Positions 26,648 through 35,094 of a stretch of 44,950 bases of DNA are shown here, piece by piece. The stretch's first letter is position 1; the number at the start of each line of letters is the position of its first letter. A program made the translations under genes and the position numbers. The stretch covers positions 1-44,950 of the forward strand of contig CADAWW010000010.1 in assembly GCA_902791675.1 (NCBI GenBank), written 5' to 3'. The notes below the pieces were generated by a model that saw only the letters and a program-made list of their open reading frames with translations, made no database searches and was not told the DNA's origin. The DNA comes from an uncultured Bacteroidales bacterium (GTDB lineage: Bacteria > Bacteroidota > Bacteroidia > Bacteroidales > Bacteroidaceae).

Positions 26648-27877
26648 TTATGCTATAAGTCGGTTCGACTTTTCTATTTGCTTTCGTGCATAATCTTCTG
26701 TCACCACAAATTTCTTTGTCTTCCCCGAAGGAGCATCGTACTGAGCGTCTATCATTACAGCTTCCATAATGCTGCGCAGGCCTCTGGCTCCCAGTTTGTA
26801 TTCAACGGCTTTGTCTACCATGAATTCAAGGGCCTCTGGTTCGAATGTCAGCTTAATGCCGTCCATCTGAAATAGTTTCACCTGCTGTTTCACAAGCGAA
26901 TTCTTAGGCTCTGTAAGGATGTTGCGCAATGCAGTCCTGTCGAGTGGGTTAAGATAAGTAAGTACAGGGAGTCGACCGATAATCTCCGGAATCAGGCCGA
27001 AGCTTTTCAAATCCTGTGGTACAATATACTTCATCAAATCCTTGGAATCGATTTTCTTCAGATTCTGAACACTGTTGTAACCGACAACATGGGTATTCAG
27101 GCGTTGGGCAATCTTCTTCTCTATTCCGTCGAAAGCACCGCCGCAGATAAACAGGATGTTTCTGGTGTCAACCTCTATGTAATCCTGATCGGGATGTTTC
27201 CTGCCTCCCTTAGGCGGCACGTTTACCTTAGCGCCTTCTAACAGTTTCAGTAAACTCTGCTGTACGCCTTCTCCGCTTACGTCACGCGTTATGCTCGGAT
27301 TGTCCGACTTTCGGGCTATCTTGTCTATCTCGTCGATAAAGACAATGCCGCGTTCGGCAGCTTTCACGTCGTAATTGGCAACCTGAAGGAGTCTGCTTAG
27401 GATGCTCTCAACATCCTCGCCCACATAGCCGGCCTCTGTGAATACTGTGGCGTCTACAATGGTAAAGGGAACTTTCAGTAGATTGGCAATGGTTCTTGCC
27501 AGCAAAGTCTTTCCCGTACCGGTAGAGCCGACCATAATAACGTTACTCTTCTCTATCTCCACGCCGTCATCACCTTTCTCCTGCCCCAGTCTTTTATAAT
27601 GATTGTATACAGAGACGGAAAGATAACGCTTGGCATCATCCTGACCGATCACATACTGGTCGAGGTATTCTTTTATCTGCTTTGGCTTGGGGATATCGTT
27701 CAAGACATAATCTCCGGAAGATGCCGAAGGCTTACCGCCTAATGTGTCCTGGACAATGCGGTAGGCCTGCATGGCACAATCGCTGCAGATATAGCCATTG
27801 ATACCTGTCAGCAGTAGGGGGACATCCTTTTCGGAACGACCGCAGAAAGAGCATTTGTCTGACTTATATGTTGCCAT
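26648..27877 (-). CDS. clpX: ATP-dependent Clp protease ATP-binding subunit ClpX
   Basis: 409 residues. The N-terminal zinc domain is [15 protein letters not shown] with ICSDC (about 10-36). The AAA+ core has Walker [17 protein letters not shown] (about 118-133), Walker [17 protein letters not shown], and the ClpX signature [18 protein letters not shown]. ClpX unfolds tagged proteins and feeds them to ClpP. The ClpP-contact loop shows a variant, IGRLP in [14 protein letters not shown], that is normal for ClpX. It starts 3 nt after clpP. A terminator follows. Confidence 0.97.
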   Translation of the reverse strand: MATYKSDKCSFCGRSEKDVPLLLTGINGYICSDCAMQAYRIVQDTLGGKPSASSGDYVLNDIPKPKQIKEYLDQYVIGQDDAKRYLSVSVYNHYKRLGQEKGDDGVEIEKSNVIMVGSTGTGKTLLARTIANLLKVPFTIVDATVFTEAGYVGEDVESILSRLLQVANYDVKAAERGIVFIDEIDKIARKSDNPSITRDVSGEGVQQSLLKLLEGAKVNVPPKGGRKHPDQDYIEVDTRNILFICGGAFDGIEKKIAQRLNTHVVGYNSVQNLKKIDSKDLMKYIVPQDLKSFGLIPEIIGRLPVLTYLNPLDRTALRNILTEPKNSLVKQQVKLFQMDGIKLTFEPEALEFMVDKAVEYKLGARGLRSIMEAVMIDAQYDAPSGKTKKFVVTEDYARKQIEKSNRLIA

Positions 27878-27880
27878 CTT

Positions 27881-28549
27881 TTATTGTTTCTTTGCCAGTA
27901 CCTGGTCTATCATGCCGTATTCCTGCGCTTCCTGAGCAGTCATCCAGTAGTCACGGTCGCTATCTGCCCATACTTTGTCGAAGTCGGTGTGCGAATGATT
28001 GGCAATGATGGTGTAAAGCTCTTTCTTCAGTTTCTGAATTTCGCGTGCCGTAATCTCGATATCGCTGGCCTGACCTTGAGCACCGCCCATCGGCTGGTGA
28101 ATCATCACACGGCTGTGGGTAAGTGCACTGCGTTTGCCCTCGGTTCCTGCAACCAGCAATACAGCAGCCATGCTTGCAGCCATACCTGTACAGATAGTAG
28201 CCACATCGCTGCTAATGAACTGCATGGTGTCGTAGATACCTAATCCGGCATAAACGCTACCGCCAGGACTGTTGATATAGATGCTGATGTCCTTGCCTGG
28301 GTCAACACTGTCCAGATACAACAGCTGTGCCTGCAGGGTGTTGGCTGTGTAGTCGTCAATCTGAGTGCCGAGGAAAATGATACGGTCCATCATCAAGCGG
28401 CTGAATACATCCATCTGGGTTACATTCAGCTGACGCTCTTCCAGGATGTAAGGGTTCAGATATTGGTTCTGTGTACTTACCACATCATCCAAAACCATGC
28501 TGTTCATTCCCAGGTGGCGGGTGGCAAATTTCTTGAAGTCGTTGTTCAT
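27881..28549 (-). CDS. clpP: ATP-dependent Clp protease proteolytic subunit ClpP
   Basis: 222 residues. The catalytic Ser is in CTGMAASMAAVLLVAG, the His in ALTHSRVMIHQPMGG, and the Asp lies in the following helix region. RIIFLGTQIDD and SPGGSVYAGLGIYDTMQ are typical of the family. It forms the barrel peptidase used by ClpX. About 20 extra N-terminal residues compared with E. coli are usual in Bacteroidales. Its ATG shares one base with the tig stop codon (TAATG), so translation is probably coupled. Confidence 0.97.
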   Translation of the reverse strand: MNNDFKKFATRHLGMNSMVLDDVVSTQNQYLNPYILEERQLNVTQMDVFSRLMMDRIIFLGTQIDDYTANTLQAQLLYLDSVDPGKDISIYINSPGGSVYAGLGIYDTMQFISSDVATICTGMAASMAAVLLVAGTEGKRSALTHSRVMIHQPMGGAQGQASDIEITAREIQKLKKELYTIIANHSHTDFDKVWADSDRDYWMTAQEAQEYGMIDQVLAKKQ

Positions 28550-29970
28550 TATTTCTTGCTCTTGGTAGTTTTTGCAGTCTTGGTGCTCTTGGTCTCCTTA
28601 GCTTCCTTGTTTTCCTTCTCAAAGAGTTTGTTGAACTCTTCCAGGGAAACGGCCTTCTCTGTCAGCTTAACGGTTTCCTTAGCCTTCGCTACAATCTTAT
28701 TCTCAACGGCACGGGCTACCAAACCTTCTGCCTGCTGCTTGTTCTTCAGCATCTCGTTGGCATAGTTTGTCAGCACGTCATCGGGCAAGTTTGTCATACC
28801 GTACTGGGCGAACTGCATACGAGTGGCAGCCTTAGCGGTCTCCAGAACGTCAGCCTGCTCAACCTTCAGTTCGAACTGGTCGGATAGCTGCTCCTTGATA
28901 AGGTGCCAGGTCAGTTCGTCAAGACTGGCCTTGAAGTTTTCCTCGATGTAAGCATCGTCCTTGTCCGCATTGTTCTGCTTCATGATACGCTTGAGCTGAG
29001 CCTCGGGATATTCCAATTCACCGATTCTGCCAACCAGGTAAGCACGGAGATCCTGAAGGAACTTGTAGTCACTGTCGGCAACGAAGCTCTTCTTCATATC
29101 CTCGGCAATATGTGCACGGAATTCCTTCTCGTTCTTTGCTACGCCTTCGCCCAAAACCTGATCAAAGAGAGCCTTGTCGAGAGCTGCGGGCTCGAAACGG
29201 GTGATTTCTGAAACTTGGAAACTGAAGTCCGACTTCACGTTGGCTGCCTCTTCCTTGCTGATCTTCAGCAGGCTGGCCAACTCAACATCGCTGCCGTTGT
29301 AAGCCTTTGAGGGGTTCAGCACAATTACATCATTTACCTTAGCGCCTTCAAACTTAGCCTTTTCGTCGTCGTTCTTCATGTAGTTGGGCAGCATAACTGC
29401 GTTTTCAACCTGAATGCCGCCTTCCAGGGTGTTACCCTTCTTGTCCAGCTGAGCCAAAAGACCCTTTACCATATCGTTGTCCTGGTAGCTGTCAACCTTC
29501 TGGTACTGACCGCCACGCTGGCAGTATGCCTGAATCTGTTGGTCAACCATAGCCTCGTCAACGTTGATGGTGTAGTAATTCAGCTTATCCTTAGCTGAGA
29601 GTTTAGCATCGAACTCGGGAGCCAATGCAATATCGAAAGCGAAGGTAAACTCTTCCTGTGTGGCAAAATCAATGGCAGGAGTCTTCTCCTCGTTTGCCAT
29701 AGGCTCGCCCAGGATATTAACCTTCTGTTCGCGGATGTACTTGTAAAGTTCCTGACTTAAAATCTTGTTAATCTCGTCGGCAAGAATTTCTGTGCCAAAG
29801 CGCTTCTTCAGCAGGCCCATGGGAACCTGACCGGGACGGAAGCCGGGTAAATTGGCTTTCTTGCGAAAATCCTTAAGTGCTTTTTCTACTTTTTCTGCGT
29901 AATCTGATTTCTCAATCTTCATGGTGAGCAATGCACTCACTTTGTCTACATTTTCGAATGAAATATTCAT
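28549..29970 (-). CDS. tig: Trigger factor
   Basis: 473 residues. The N-terminal ribosome-binding domain has the signature GFRPGQVPMGLLKKRFG (about 43-59). The central region, where the FKBP-type isomerase domain lies in E. coli, is degenerate (LDKKGNTLEGGIQVENAVML), as in other Bacteroidetes. The C-terminal chaperone arms are helical and end in a Lys/Thr-rich tail (ETKSTKTAKTTKSKK). It binds new chains at the ribosome exit. First gene of the tig-clpP-clpX operon, with a promoter element at 30015-30022. Confidence 0.95.
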   Translation of the reverse strand: MNISFENVDKVSALLTMKIEKSDYAEKVEKALKDFRKKANLPGFRPGQVPMGLLKKRFGTEILADEINKILSQELYKYIREQKVNILGEPMANEEKTPAIDFATQEEFTFAFDIALAPEFDAKLSAKDKLNYYTINVDEAMVDQQIQAYCQRGGQYQKVDSYQDNDMVKGLLAQLDKKGNTLEGGIQVENAVMLPNYMKNDDEKAKFEGAKVNDVIVLNPSKAYNGSDVELASLLKISKEEAANVKSDFSFQVSEITRFEPAALDKALFDQVLGEGVAKNEKEFRAHIAEDMKKSFVADSDYKFLQDLRAYLVGRIGELEYPEAQLKRIMKQNNADKDDAYIEENFKASLDELTWHLIKEQLSDQFELKVEQADVLETAKAATRMQFAQYGMTNLPDDVLTNYANEMLKNKQQAEGLVARAVENKIVAKAKETVKLTEKAVSLEEFNKLFEKENKEAKETKSTKTAKTTKSKK

Positions 29971-30014
29971 TGCTTATCCTTTAATATGATTATACCTCTT
30001 TTTAAAATTGGGTG

Positions 30015-30022
30015 CAAAGGTA
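30015..30022 (-). promoter_or_regulatory. -7 promoter element of tig
   Basis: TACCTTTG on the minus strand (30022 to 30015) fits TAnnTTTG. The start would be near 30008 with a leader of about 38 nt. The upstream -33 region is AT-rich without a clear match. Confidence 0.5.
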
Positions 30023-30098
30023 CGACAATTAATTTATAATTCATAATTCTGAATTCATAATTATTTGTAAATATACCTTTATTTATATAATATGTAGT

Positions 30099-30887
30099 CT
30101 ATTCTGCCGAGTTACGTTCTTTGTCAATGGCCTCAAAGTCTTTCATCCTCAGCACAAAGCTGTTGGTAAGATACTTTTCTTTTACAATAGGATTTGCCGC
30201 CAATTCGTGCGGGCTGCCCTTAAACAGAATCTGTCCCTCGAAAAGCATATAGGCGCGGTCAGTGATACACAGGGTTTCTTCTACGTTGTGGTCGGTTATT
30301 AGTACTCCGATGTTGCGTTGTTTCAGCTTCCATACAATATACTGGATATCTTCTACTGCAATGGGGTCCACGCCGGCGAATGGCTCGTCCAGCATAATGA
30401 ACTTGGGGTCGATGGCCAGACAGCGGGCAATCTCGGTGCGTCGGCGTTCACCTCCGGAAAGTTGGTCGCCCAGGTTCTTACGCACTTTCTCCAGGTGGAA
30501 TTCACTTATCAGGCTCTCCAACTTTTCTTTCTGATAGCTGCGTGGCTTGTCAGTCATCTCCAGCACGCTGGCAATATTGTCCTCCACACTCATCTTGCGG
30601 AATACACTGGCTTCCTGAGCCAGATAGCCTATTCCCAGTCGGGCACGCTTGTACACAGGCAGCTTTGTAATGTCCTGACCACCCAGAAAAATGTGTCCCT
30701 CGTTGGGAATCACAAGACCTGTGGTCATATAGAACGATGTGGTCTTGCCAGCTCCGTTAGGTCCCAGCAAACCCACAATTTCGCCTTGCTGAACCCTAAA
30801 ACTGACATTGTTCACCACCATTCGCTTGCCGTATATCTTGACAAGTCCCTCGCTTCTCAGTTCCAATTTATCTGTTCCGTTCTCCAT
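30099..30887 (-). CDS. lptB: LPS export ABC transporter ATP-binding protein LptB
   Basis: 262 residues from the ATG at 30887 ([20 protein letters not shown]). The frame is open to 30965, but those 26 residues are translation of a simple repeat ([11 protein letters not shown]) and overlap the -7 element at 30906-30913. Walker A is [13 protein letters not shown], the ABC signature [14 protein letters not shown], and Walker [16 protein letters not shown], followed by the switch His in [11 protein letters not shown]. It powers lipopolysaccharide extraction to the LptA bridge. A copy of the LptA-like component is at 18.3 kb, and the divergent genes mlaE-mlaF also serve the outer membrane. Confidence 0.93.
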   Translation of the reverse strand: MENGTDKLELRSEGLVKIYGKRMVVNNVSFRVQQGEIVGLLGPNGAGKTTSFYMTTGLVIPNEGHIFLGGQDITKLPVYKRARLGIGYLAQEASVFRKMSVEDNIASVLEMTDKPRSYQKEKLESLISEFHLEKVRKNLGDQLSGGERRRTEIARCLAIDPKFIMLDEPFAGVDPIAVEDIQYIVWKLKQRNIGVLITDHNVEETLCITDRAYMLFEGQILFKGSPHELAANPIVKEKYLTNSFVLRMKDFEAIDKERNSAE

Positions 30888-30905
30888 TCTCGCTTGTTTT
30901 GACTG

Positions 30906-30913
30906 CAAAAGTA
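30906..30913 (-). promoter_or_regulatory. -7 promoter element of lptB
   Basis: TACTTTTG on the minus strand (30913 to 30906). The start would be near 30899, 12 nt before the ATG at 30887, and this favours the shorter LptB start. The divergent promoter of mlaE is only 76 nt away, across a TTCACTTTT-type simple repeat (about 30929-30980). Confidence 0.5.
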
Positions 30914-30988
30914 CGAAAAAAGATATGAATTTTTCACTTTTCACTTTCAATTTTTCACTTTTCACTTTTACCTTTTCCCTTTTCTTCT

Positions 30989-30996
30989 TACTTTTG
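30989..30996 (+). promoter_or_regulatory. -7 promoter element of mlaE-mlaF
   Basis: TACTTTTG fits TAnnTTTG. The start would be near 31003, 16 nt before the mlaE ATG. The -33 region is pyrimidine-rich repeat sequence without a clear TTTG. Confidence 0.5.
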
Positions 30997-31018
30997 CATT
31001 ACAAAAGTCGTGTAAATC

Positions 31019-31762
31019 ATGTTTATAGTCAATTTTCTATCCGCTTTCGGCCGTTACCTCATGCTTATGGGACGCACATTCAGTATCCCGGAAAGGTGGA
31101 GGATGTTCCTGAAGCAATATATAAAAGAACTTACGCAGTTGGGCGTGGATTCCATAGGCATAGTCCTGCTCATCTCGTTTTTTATCGGAGCCGTTATCTG
31201 TATTCAGATTAAGCTGAACATTGCCAGCCCTTGGATGCCCAACTTCACCACAGGATACACCACGCGAGAGATTATGGTATTGGAGTTCTCCAGCAGTATC
31301 ATGTGTCTGATTCTATCCGGTAAGGTGGGCAGTAATATTGCCAGCGAGATTGGCACCATGCGTGTAACGCAGCAGATAGACGCCTTGGAGATTATGGGTG
31401 TCAACTCGGCCTCCTTCCTGATTCTGCCCAAGATTATGGGTCTAATGACGATGATTCCCTGTCTGGTGGTATTCAGTATGGCAGCAGGATTCGTCGGTGC
31501 TTATGCAAGTGCTTTGGTGGGAATTGTTTCAGTGGATGACCTGACCATAGGTCTGCAACACGATTTCCGTCAGTGGTTCATCTGGATGTCTATGATCAAG
31601 AGCTTTGTCTTTGCCTTTATCATAGCCAGTGTCAGTTCTTTCTACGGATATACCGTTGAGGGCGGTTCCTTCGATGTGGGTAAGGCCAGCACCGATGCTG
31701 TGGTGCGTAGCAGTATGCTCATCCTTTTTGCCGATATCTTCCTTACGCCATTACTGTCATGA
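31019..31762 (+). CDS. mlaE: MlaE-type ABC transporter permease (lipid asymmetry)
   Basis: 247 residues with about five membrane helices (IGIVLLISFFIGAVICIQ, then ILPKIMGLMTMIPCLVVFSM). Family motifs include GSNIASEIGTMRVTQQIDAL, the typical loop E-x-G-T-M-x-V-T-E/Q-Q-I-D-A-L that contacts the ATPase. The Mla system moves phospholipids between the inner and outer membranes. The gene overlaps mlaF by 4 nt. No mlaD-like substrate-binding gene is in this window. Confidence 0.92.
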   Translation: MFIVNFLSAFGRYLMLMGRTFSIPERWRMFLKQYIKELTQLGVDSIGIVLLISFFIGAVICIQIKLNIASPWMPNFTTGYTTREIMVLEFSSSIMCLILSGKVGSNIASEIGTMRVTQQIDALEIMGVNSASFLILPKIMGLMTMIPCLVVFSMAAGFVGAYASALVGIVSVDDLTIGLQHDFRQWFIWMSMIKSFVFAFIIASVSSFYGYTVEGGSFDVGKASTDAVVRSSMLILFADIFLTPLLS

Positions 31763-32514
31763 TAGAAATAAAACATTTATATAAGTCGTTCGAGGACAGA
31801 GATGTCCTGATGGATATCAATGCGGTATTCGAAGAGGGTAAGACCAACCTTATCATTGGTCAGAGCGGTAGCGGAAAGACCGTGCTGGTGAAGAATATCG
31901 TAGGACTTTTTGAACCCGACAGGGGAGAGATTCTTTATGACGGGCGCGACTTCGTCAAGATGACCAAACGCGAGAAAGTGCTCATCCGTCGCGAGATGGG
32001 AATGATATTCCAGAGTGCTGCGCTGTTCGACTCTATGTCAGTCCTCGAGAACGTTATGTTTCCCCTGGATATGTTCTCCGACAAGAACGAGGCTGACCGG
32101 ATCAAGCGTGCCAAATTCTGCCTGGAACGTGTGAATCTGGCTGGTGCTGAAGATAAGTTCCCCGGCGAGATAAGCGGCGGTATGCAGAAACGTGTTGCCA
32201 TCGCCCGCGCCATCGCCCTTAACCCCAAATATCTTTTCTGCGACGAGCCCAATTCAGGCCTTGATCCCAAGACCAGTCTTGTCATAGACGACCTTATTCA
32301 TAGCATCACAGAAGAGTACAAGATGACCACCATCATCAATACCCACGATATGAATTCCGTAATGGGTATTGGCGAGAACATTATTTATATCTGTGAAGGC
32401 CGTAAGGAATGGCAGGGAAGCAAGGACCAGATTATGACCAGCACCAACGAGAAGCTTAACTCCTTTATCTTTGCCAGCGACCTCTTCCGCAAGGTCAAGG
32501 AAGCCAACAGTTGA
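31759..32514 (+). CDS. mlaF: MlaF-type ABC transporter ATP-binding protein
   Basis: 251 residues. Walker A is GQSGSGKTVLVKNIVG (about 34-49), the signature EISGGMQKRVAIARA, and Walker B YLFCDEPNSGLDPKTS, followed by the switch His in INTHDMNSVMGIG. It pairs with the permease upstream, with coupled translation through a 4-nt overlap. The unit ends at a hairpin shared with the convergent gene. Confidence 0.93.
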   Translation: MIEIKHLYKSFEDRDVLMDINAVFEEGKTNLIIGQSGSGKTVLVKNIVGLFEPDRGEILYDGRDFVKMTKREKVLIRREMGMIFQSAALFDSMSVLENVMFPLDMFSDKNEADRIKRAKFCLERVNLAGAEDKFPGEISGGMQKRVAIARAIALNPKYLFCDEPNSGLDPKTSLVIDDLIHSITEEYKMTTIINTHDMNSVMGIGENIIYICEGRKEWQGSKDQIMTSTNEKLNSFIFASDLFRKVKEANS

Positions 32515-32522
32515 AAAACGGG

Positions 32523-32546
32523 AACGGGAACGCTTCGCGTTTCGTT
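32523..32546. terminator. Hairpin between convergent genes (possible shared terminator)
   Basis: AACG-G-GAACGC (32523-32533) pairs with GCGTTTCGTT (32537-32546) around a TTC loop, with one bulge and one G-T pair. It lies in the 30-nt gap between mlaF and the convergent small secreted protein and touches the latter's stop codon. There is no strong T-run on either side. Confidence 0.5.
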
Positions 32547-33117
32547 ACTTCGTCCTGGTAAGCTTGAAGGTCATATCTTCGTCTATCTTGCCGGTTAGGT
32601 ACTTGCCGTCATCGCTTAAGAACATGGTGTCCTTCTCGTTTCCTTCTTCGGTGATAATCATATTGTCCTTAACAATATATTTTGCTTTTTCCGAAGGCGT
32701 AATGGCACAGGCAGCATGTATCATCTTCCGCTTGGCCCATCCGATGCCGGCTTTTTTCATTGCTTCGTCATCGACTTTCATATCCATCTTCATCACGACG
32801 GTCTTATCATCTTTAAAGGTAACGGTAACAGCAGTCTTTGTACCTTTGAAGATAGCTTCTACCATTTTCAGACCTTCCTCGGTCTTTTTCTCCAGATCAG
32901 CCTTCTCGGCAGCTGTGAGTTTGCGTTTTTTCTTCTCCTCGGCTTTCTTTATGGCATCTGCTTTGGCCTTGTCAAGCTCTTTATTCATGTCTTTGGTGAC
33001 TTCATCCATTTTGCCGGTCATTACGTTGGAGTTGTGATAAACGCGGCCTGCCATATTGGTCTGTGCCTGAGCAACCGAGCCGGCTAGAAGCAGAAAAAGA
33101 GTGATTAGGATTTTCAT
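32545..33117 (-). CDS. Small secreted protein of unknown function
   Basis: 190 residues. The signal peptide is MKILITLFLLLAGSVAQAQ. Residues about 38-75 are a highly charged helical stretch (DKAKADAIKKAEEKKKRKLT) likely to form a coiled coil. The rest is beta-rich and repeats short hairpins (TAVTVTFKDDKTVVMKMDMK, then YIVKDNMIITEEGNEKDTMF), which resembles a lipocalin-like fold. It is a single gene, convergent with mlaF and divergent from xth, with its own -7 element. Confidence 0.75.
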   Translation of the reverse strand: MKILITLFLLLAGSVAQAQTNMAGRVYHNSNVMTGKMDEVTKDMNKELDKAKADAIKKAEEKKKRKLTAAEKADLEKKTEEGLKMVEAIFKGTKTAVTVTFKDDKTVVMKMDMKVDDEAMKKAGIGWAKRKMIHAACAITPSEKAKYIVKDNMIITEEGNEKDTMFLSDDGKYLTGKIDEDMTFKLTRTK

Positions 33118-33152
33118 TGCGGATAATTATTATTTTTTTGCACATTTTGGGG

Positions 33153-33160
33153 CAAAAGTA
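33153..33160 (-). promoter_or_regulatory. -7 promoter element of the small secreted protein gene
   Basis: TACTTTTG on the minus strand (33160 to 33153). The start would be near 33146, 29 nt before the ATG at 33117. No clear -33 element. Confidence 0.45.
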
Positions 33161-33182
33161 GTGATAATTGCCGAAATAAGTA

Positions 33183-33190
33183 TATTTTTG
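33183..33190 (+). promoter_or_regulatory. -7 promoter element of xth
   Basis: TATTTTTG fits TAnnTTTG. The start would be near 33197, 15 nt before the ATG at 33212. No clear -33 element at 19 nt. Confidence 0.45.
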
Positions 33191-33211
33191 CAAAAAATAA
33201 TTCAGAAATAA

Positions 33212-34000
33212 ATGAAATTCATCAGTTGGAACGTAAACGGTTTAAGAGCTGTTGTGGGTAAGAACTTCAATGAGGTATTCGAACAGTTAGATGCAGATTT
33301 CTTCTGCTTGCAGGAAACCAAGATGCAAGAGGGGCAGCTGGATCTTCAGTTCCCCGGTTACCAGTCGTATTGGAACTATGCCGAGAAGAAAGGCTATTCC
33401 GGTACGGCTGTCTTTACCAGGCATCAGCCTTTGAACGTCAGCTACGGCATGGGTATTGCCGAGCACGATACAGAGGGGCGTTTGATAACCCTCGAGATGC
33501 CTGATTTCTTCTTGGTTTGTGTCTATACGCCCAATAGTCAGGATGGGCTGAAGCGTCTTGATTACCGCATGAAATGGGAAGACGATTTCCGTGCCTATCT
33601 GCTTTCTTTGGATGCCAAGAAGCCCGTCATCGTCTGCGGCGATATGAATGTGGCGCATCAGGAAATAGACCTGAAGAACCCTAAGACCAACCACATGAAT
33701 GCAGGCTTTACGGATGAGGAGCGCGAGAAGTTTACGCAGTTGCTGGCTGCGGGCTTTACCGATACGTGGCGCACGCTGAACCCCGATGTGAAGGATGTCT
33801 ATTCGTGGTGGAGCTACAGATTCCAGGCTCGTGCCAAGAATACCGGGTGGCGCATCGACTATTGGCTGGTCAGCAATCGTATCTTCCCCCAAGTTACGGA
33901 TGCTAAGATTCATACAGAAATCTTAGGCTCAGACCATTGCCCGGTGGAGGTAAGAGTTGAAAACGTCAACGTTAACGAAACGTTAACGAAAAACGATTAA
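33212..34000 (+). CDS. xth: Exodeoxyribonuclease III (AP endonuclease)
   Basis: 262 residues. Catalytic motifs of the family are all present: SWNVNGLRA (about 5-13), FCLQETKMQ (about 31-39), VCGDMNVAHQEIDLKNPK (about 145-162), YSWWSYR and the final GSDHCPVEV (about 240-248). It cuts DNA at abasic sites and removes 3' blocks in base-excision repair. Length is typical. The last residues (NVNVNETLTKND) come from an AACGTTAACG direct repeat at the 3' end of the gene. It leads a same-strand row with endonuclease I (39 nt) and GH51. Confidence 0.93.
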   Translation: MKFISWNVNGLRAVVGKNFNEVFEQLDADFFCLQETKMQEGQLDLQFPGYQSYWNYAEKKGYSGTAVFTRHQPLNVSYGMGIAEHDTEGRLITLEMPDFFLVCVYTPNSQDGLKRLDYRMKWEDDFRAYLLSLDAKKPVIVCGDMNVAHQEIDLKNPKTNHMNAGFTDEEREKFTQLLAAGFTDTWRTLNPDVKDVYSWWSYRFQARAKNTGWRIDYWLVSNRIFPQVTDAKIHTEILGSDHCPVEVRVENVNVNETLTKND

Positions 34001-34038
34001 GCTATTAAGCTAAAACCGTAACCGCTAAAATAAGGATC

Positions 34039-35082
34039 ATGACTAAAAGAGGATTTATTATATTCTGGTTCCTTGCAATAGCTTCAACGGCTTGGGCACA
34101 AGGTCCCAACAATTCCGGCACATATTACCAGAGTGCCGAAGGCAAGAAAGGAGCAGAACTGAAGACCGCCCTTTGTGGCATTATCTATAACCGCGACGAG
34201 GGCGGTGACCTCAGTACTGCTTATAAAGCCCTTTGGACACATTTCCGAACCACCGATGCCCGTCCTAACGGTAAGGTGTGGGATATGTATTCCAATTTGC
34301 GCGAAATGACATTCGGTACCGATCAGGATACAGGAAGCGGAAAGAGTGAAGGGCAGTTCTACAATCGCGAACATTCTATGCCCAACAGTTGGTTCGGAGC
34401 CAAGGTAATGCCTATGTATACCGATCTGCACCATCTGTATCCTACCGACAAGATTGTAAACGGCAAACGTAGCAATCATCCCTTTGGCGAGACCAATGGC
34501 GAGAGCTATAAGTCAGCCAATAACTTCAGCAAACTGGGGAAATGTACGCGCGAAGGCTACAATGGTATTGTCTTCGAACCGAATGATGAGTACAAGGGCG
34601 ACTTTGCGCGTACCTATTTCTATATGGTAACCTGCTACGAAGAGAAAATTGTGGATTGGTATACGAACTTTGGTGTGAATGGCTCTGGCGAGACCAAGAA
34701 TGCCGTTCTGGCAACCTTCGACGGCAAGGCCTATCCTGGCTTAAGCGAGTGGCAGCTCAAGATGCTGATGGATTGGGCCAAGAATGATCCTGTCAGCGAG
34801 AAGGAGATTAACAGGAATAATGCTGTTTACAGTATTCAGAAGAACCGTAATCCTTTTATCGACTATCCAGGCTTGGAGGACTATATCTGGGGCGATAAGA
34901 AGAGTGTACCCTTTAGCTACAGTTATGATGTTACCAGCATAAGGAAGATCCAACTTCCCGGTTATCAGAAACAGAATAACAGCATATATGGACCCGACGG
35001 ACGGCTGCGTCGCACCAAACAGCGTGGCGTGAATATTGTTAAACAAAAGAACGGCCGGACACAGAAGGTCATCAAGAAATAA
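34039..35082 (+). CDS. Secreted endonuclease I family nuclease
   Basis: 347 residues. The signal peptide is FIIFWFLAIASTAWAQ. The nuclease core of the endonuclease I (EndA) family carries a beta-beta-alpha metal site: YNREHSMPNSWFGAK at about residue 108, then TDLHHLYPTDKIVNGKRSNH. It probably degrades DNA outside the cell or in the periplasm. The C-terminus (SIYGPDGRLRRTKQRGVNIV) resembles the Prevotella sorting tail, suggesting export to the surface. It starts 38 nt after xth, and GH51 begins 12 nt after its stop, so all three may be co-transcribed. Confidence 0.88.
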   Translation: MTKRGFIIFWFLAIASTAWAQGPNNSGTYYQSAEGKKGAELKTALCGIIYNRDEGGDLSTAYKALWTHFRTTDARPNGKVWDMYSNLREMTFGTDQDTGSGKSEGQFYNREHSMPNSWFGAKVMPMYTDLHHLYPTDKIVNGKRSNHPFGETNGESYKSANNFSKLGKCTREGYNGIVFEPNDEYKGDFARTYFYMVTCYEEKIVDWYTNFGVNGSGETKNAVLATFDGKAYPGLSEWQLKMLMDWAKNDPVSEKEINRNNAVYSIQKNRNPFIDYPGLEDYIWGDKKSVPFSYSYDVTSIRKIQLPGYQKQNNSIYGPDGRLRRTKQRGVNIVKQKNGRTQKVIKK

Positions 35083-35094
35083 AACAGAAATCCC

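Noticed and set aside
30888-30965. 26-residue N-terminal extension of LptB
   Set aside because: It translates a simple TTCACTTTT repeat and overlaps the likely promoter element. The ATG at 30887 fits the family start.
33287-33913. Open frame of 208 codons antisense to xth
   Set aside because: It mirrors the exonuclease III frame and has no promoter or family features.
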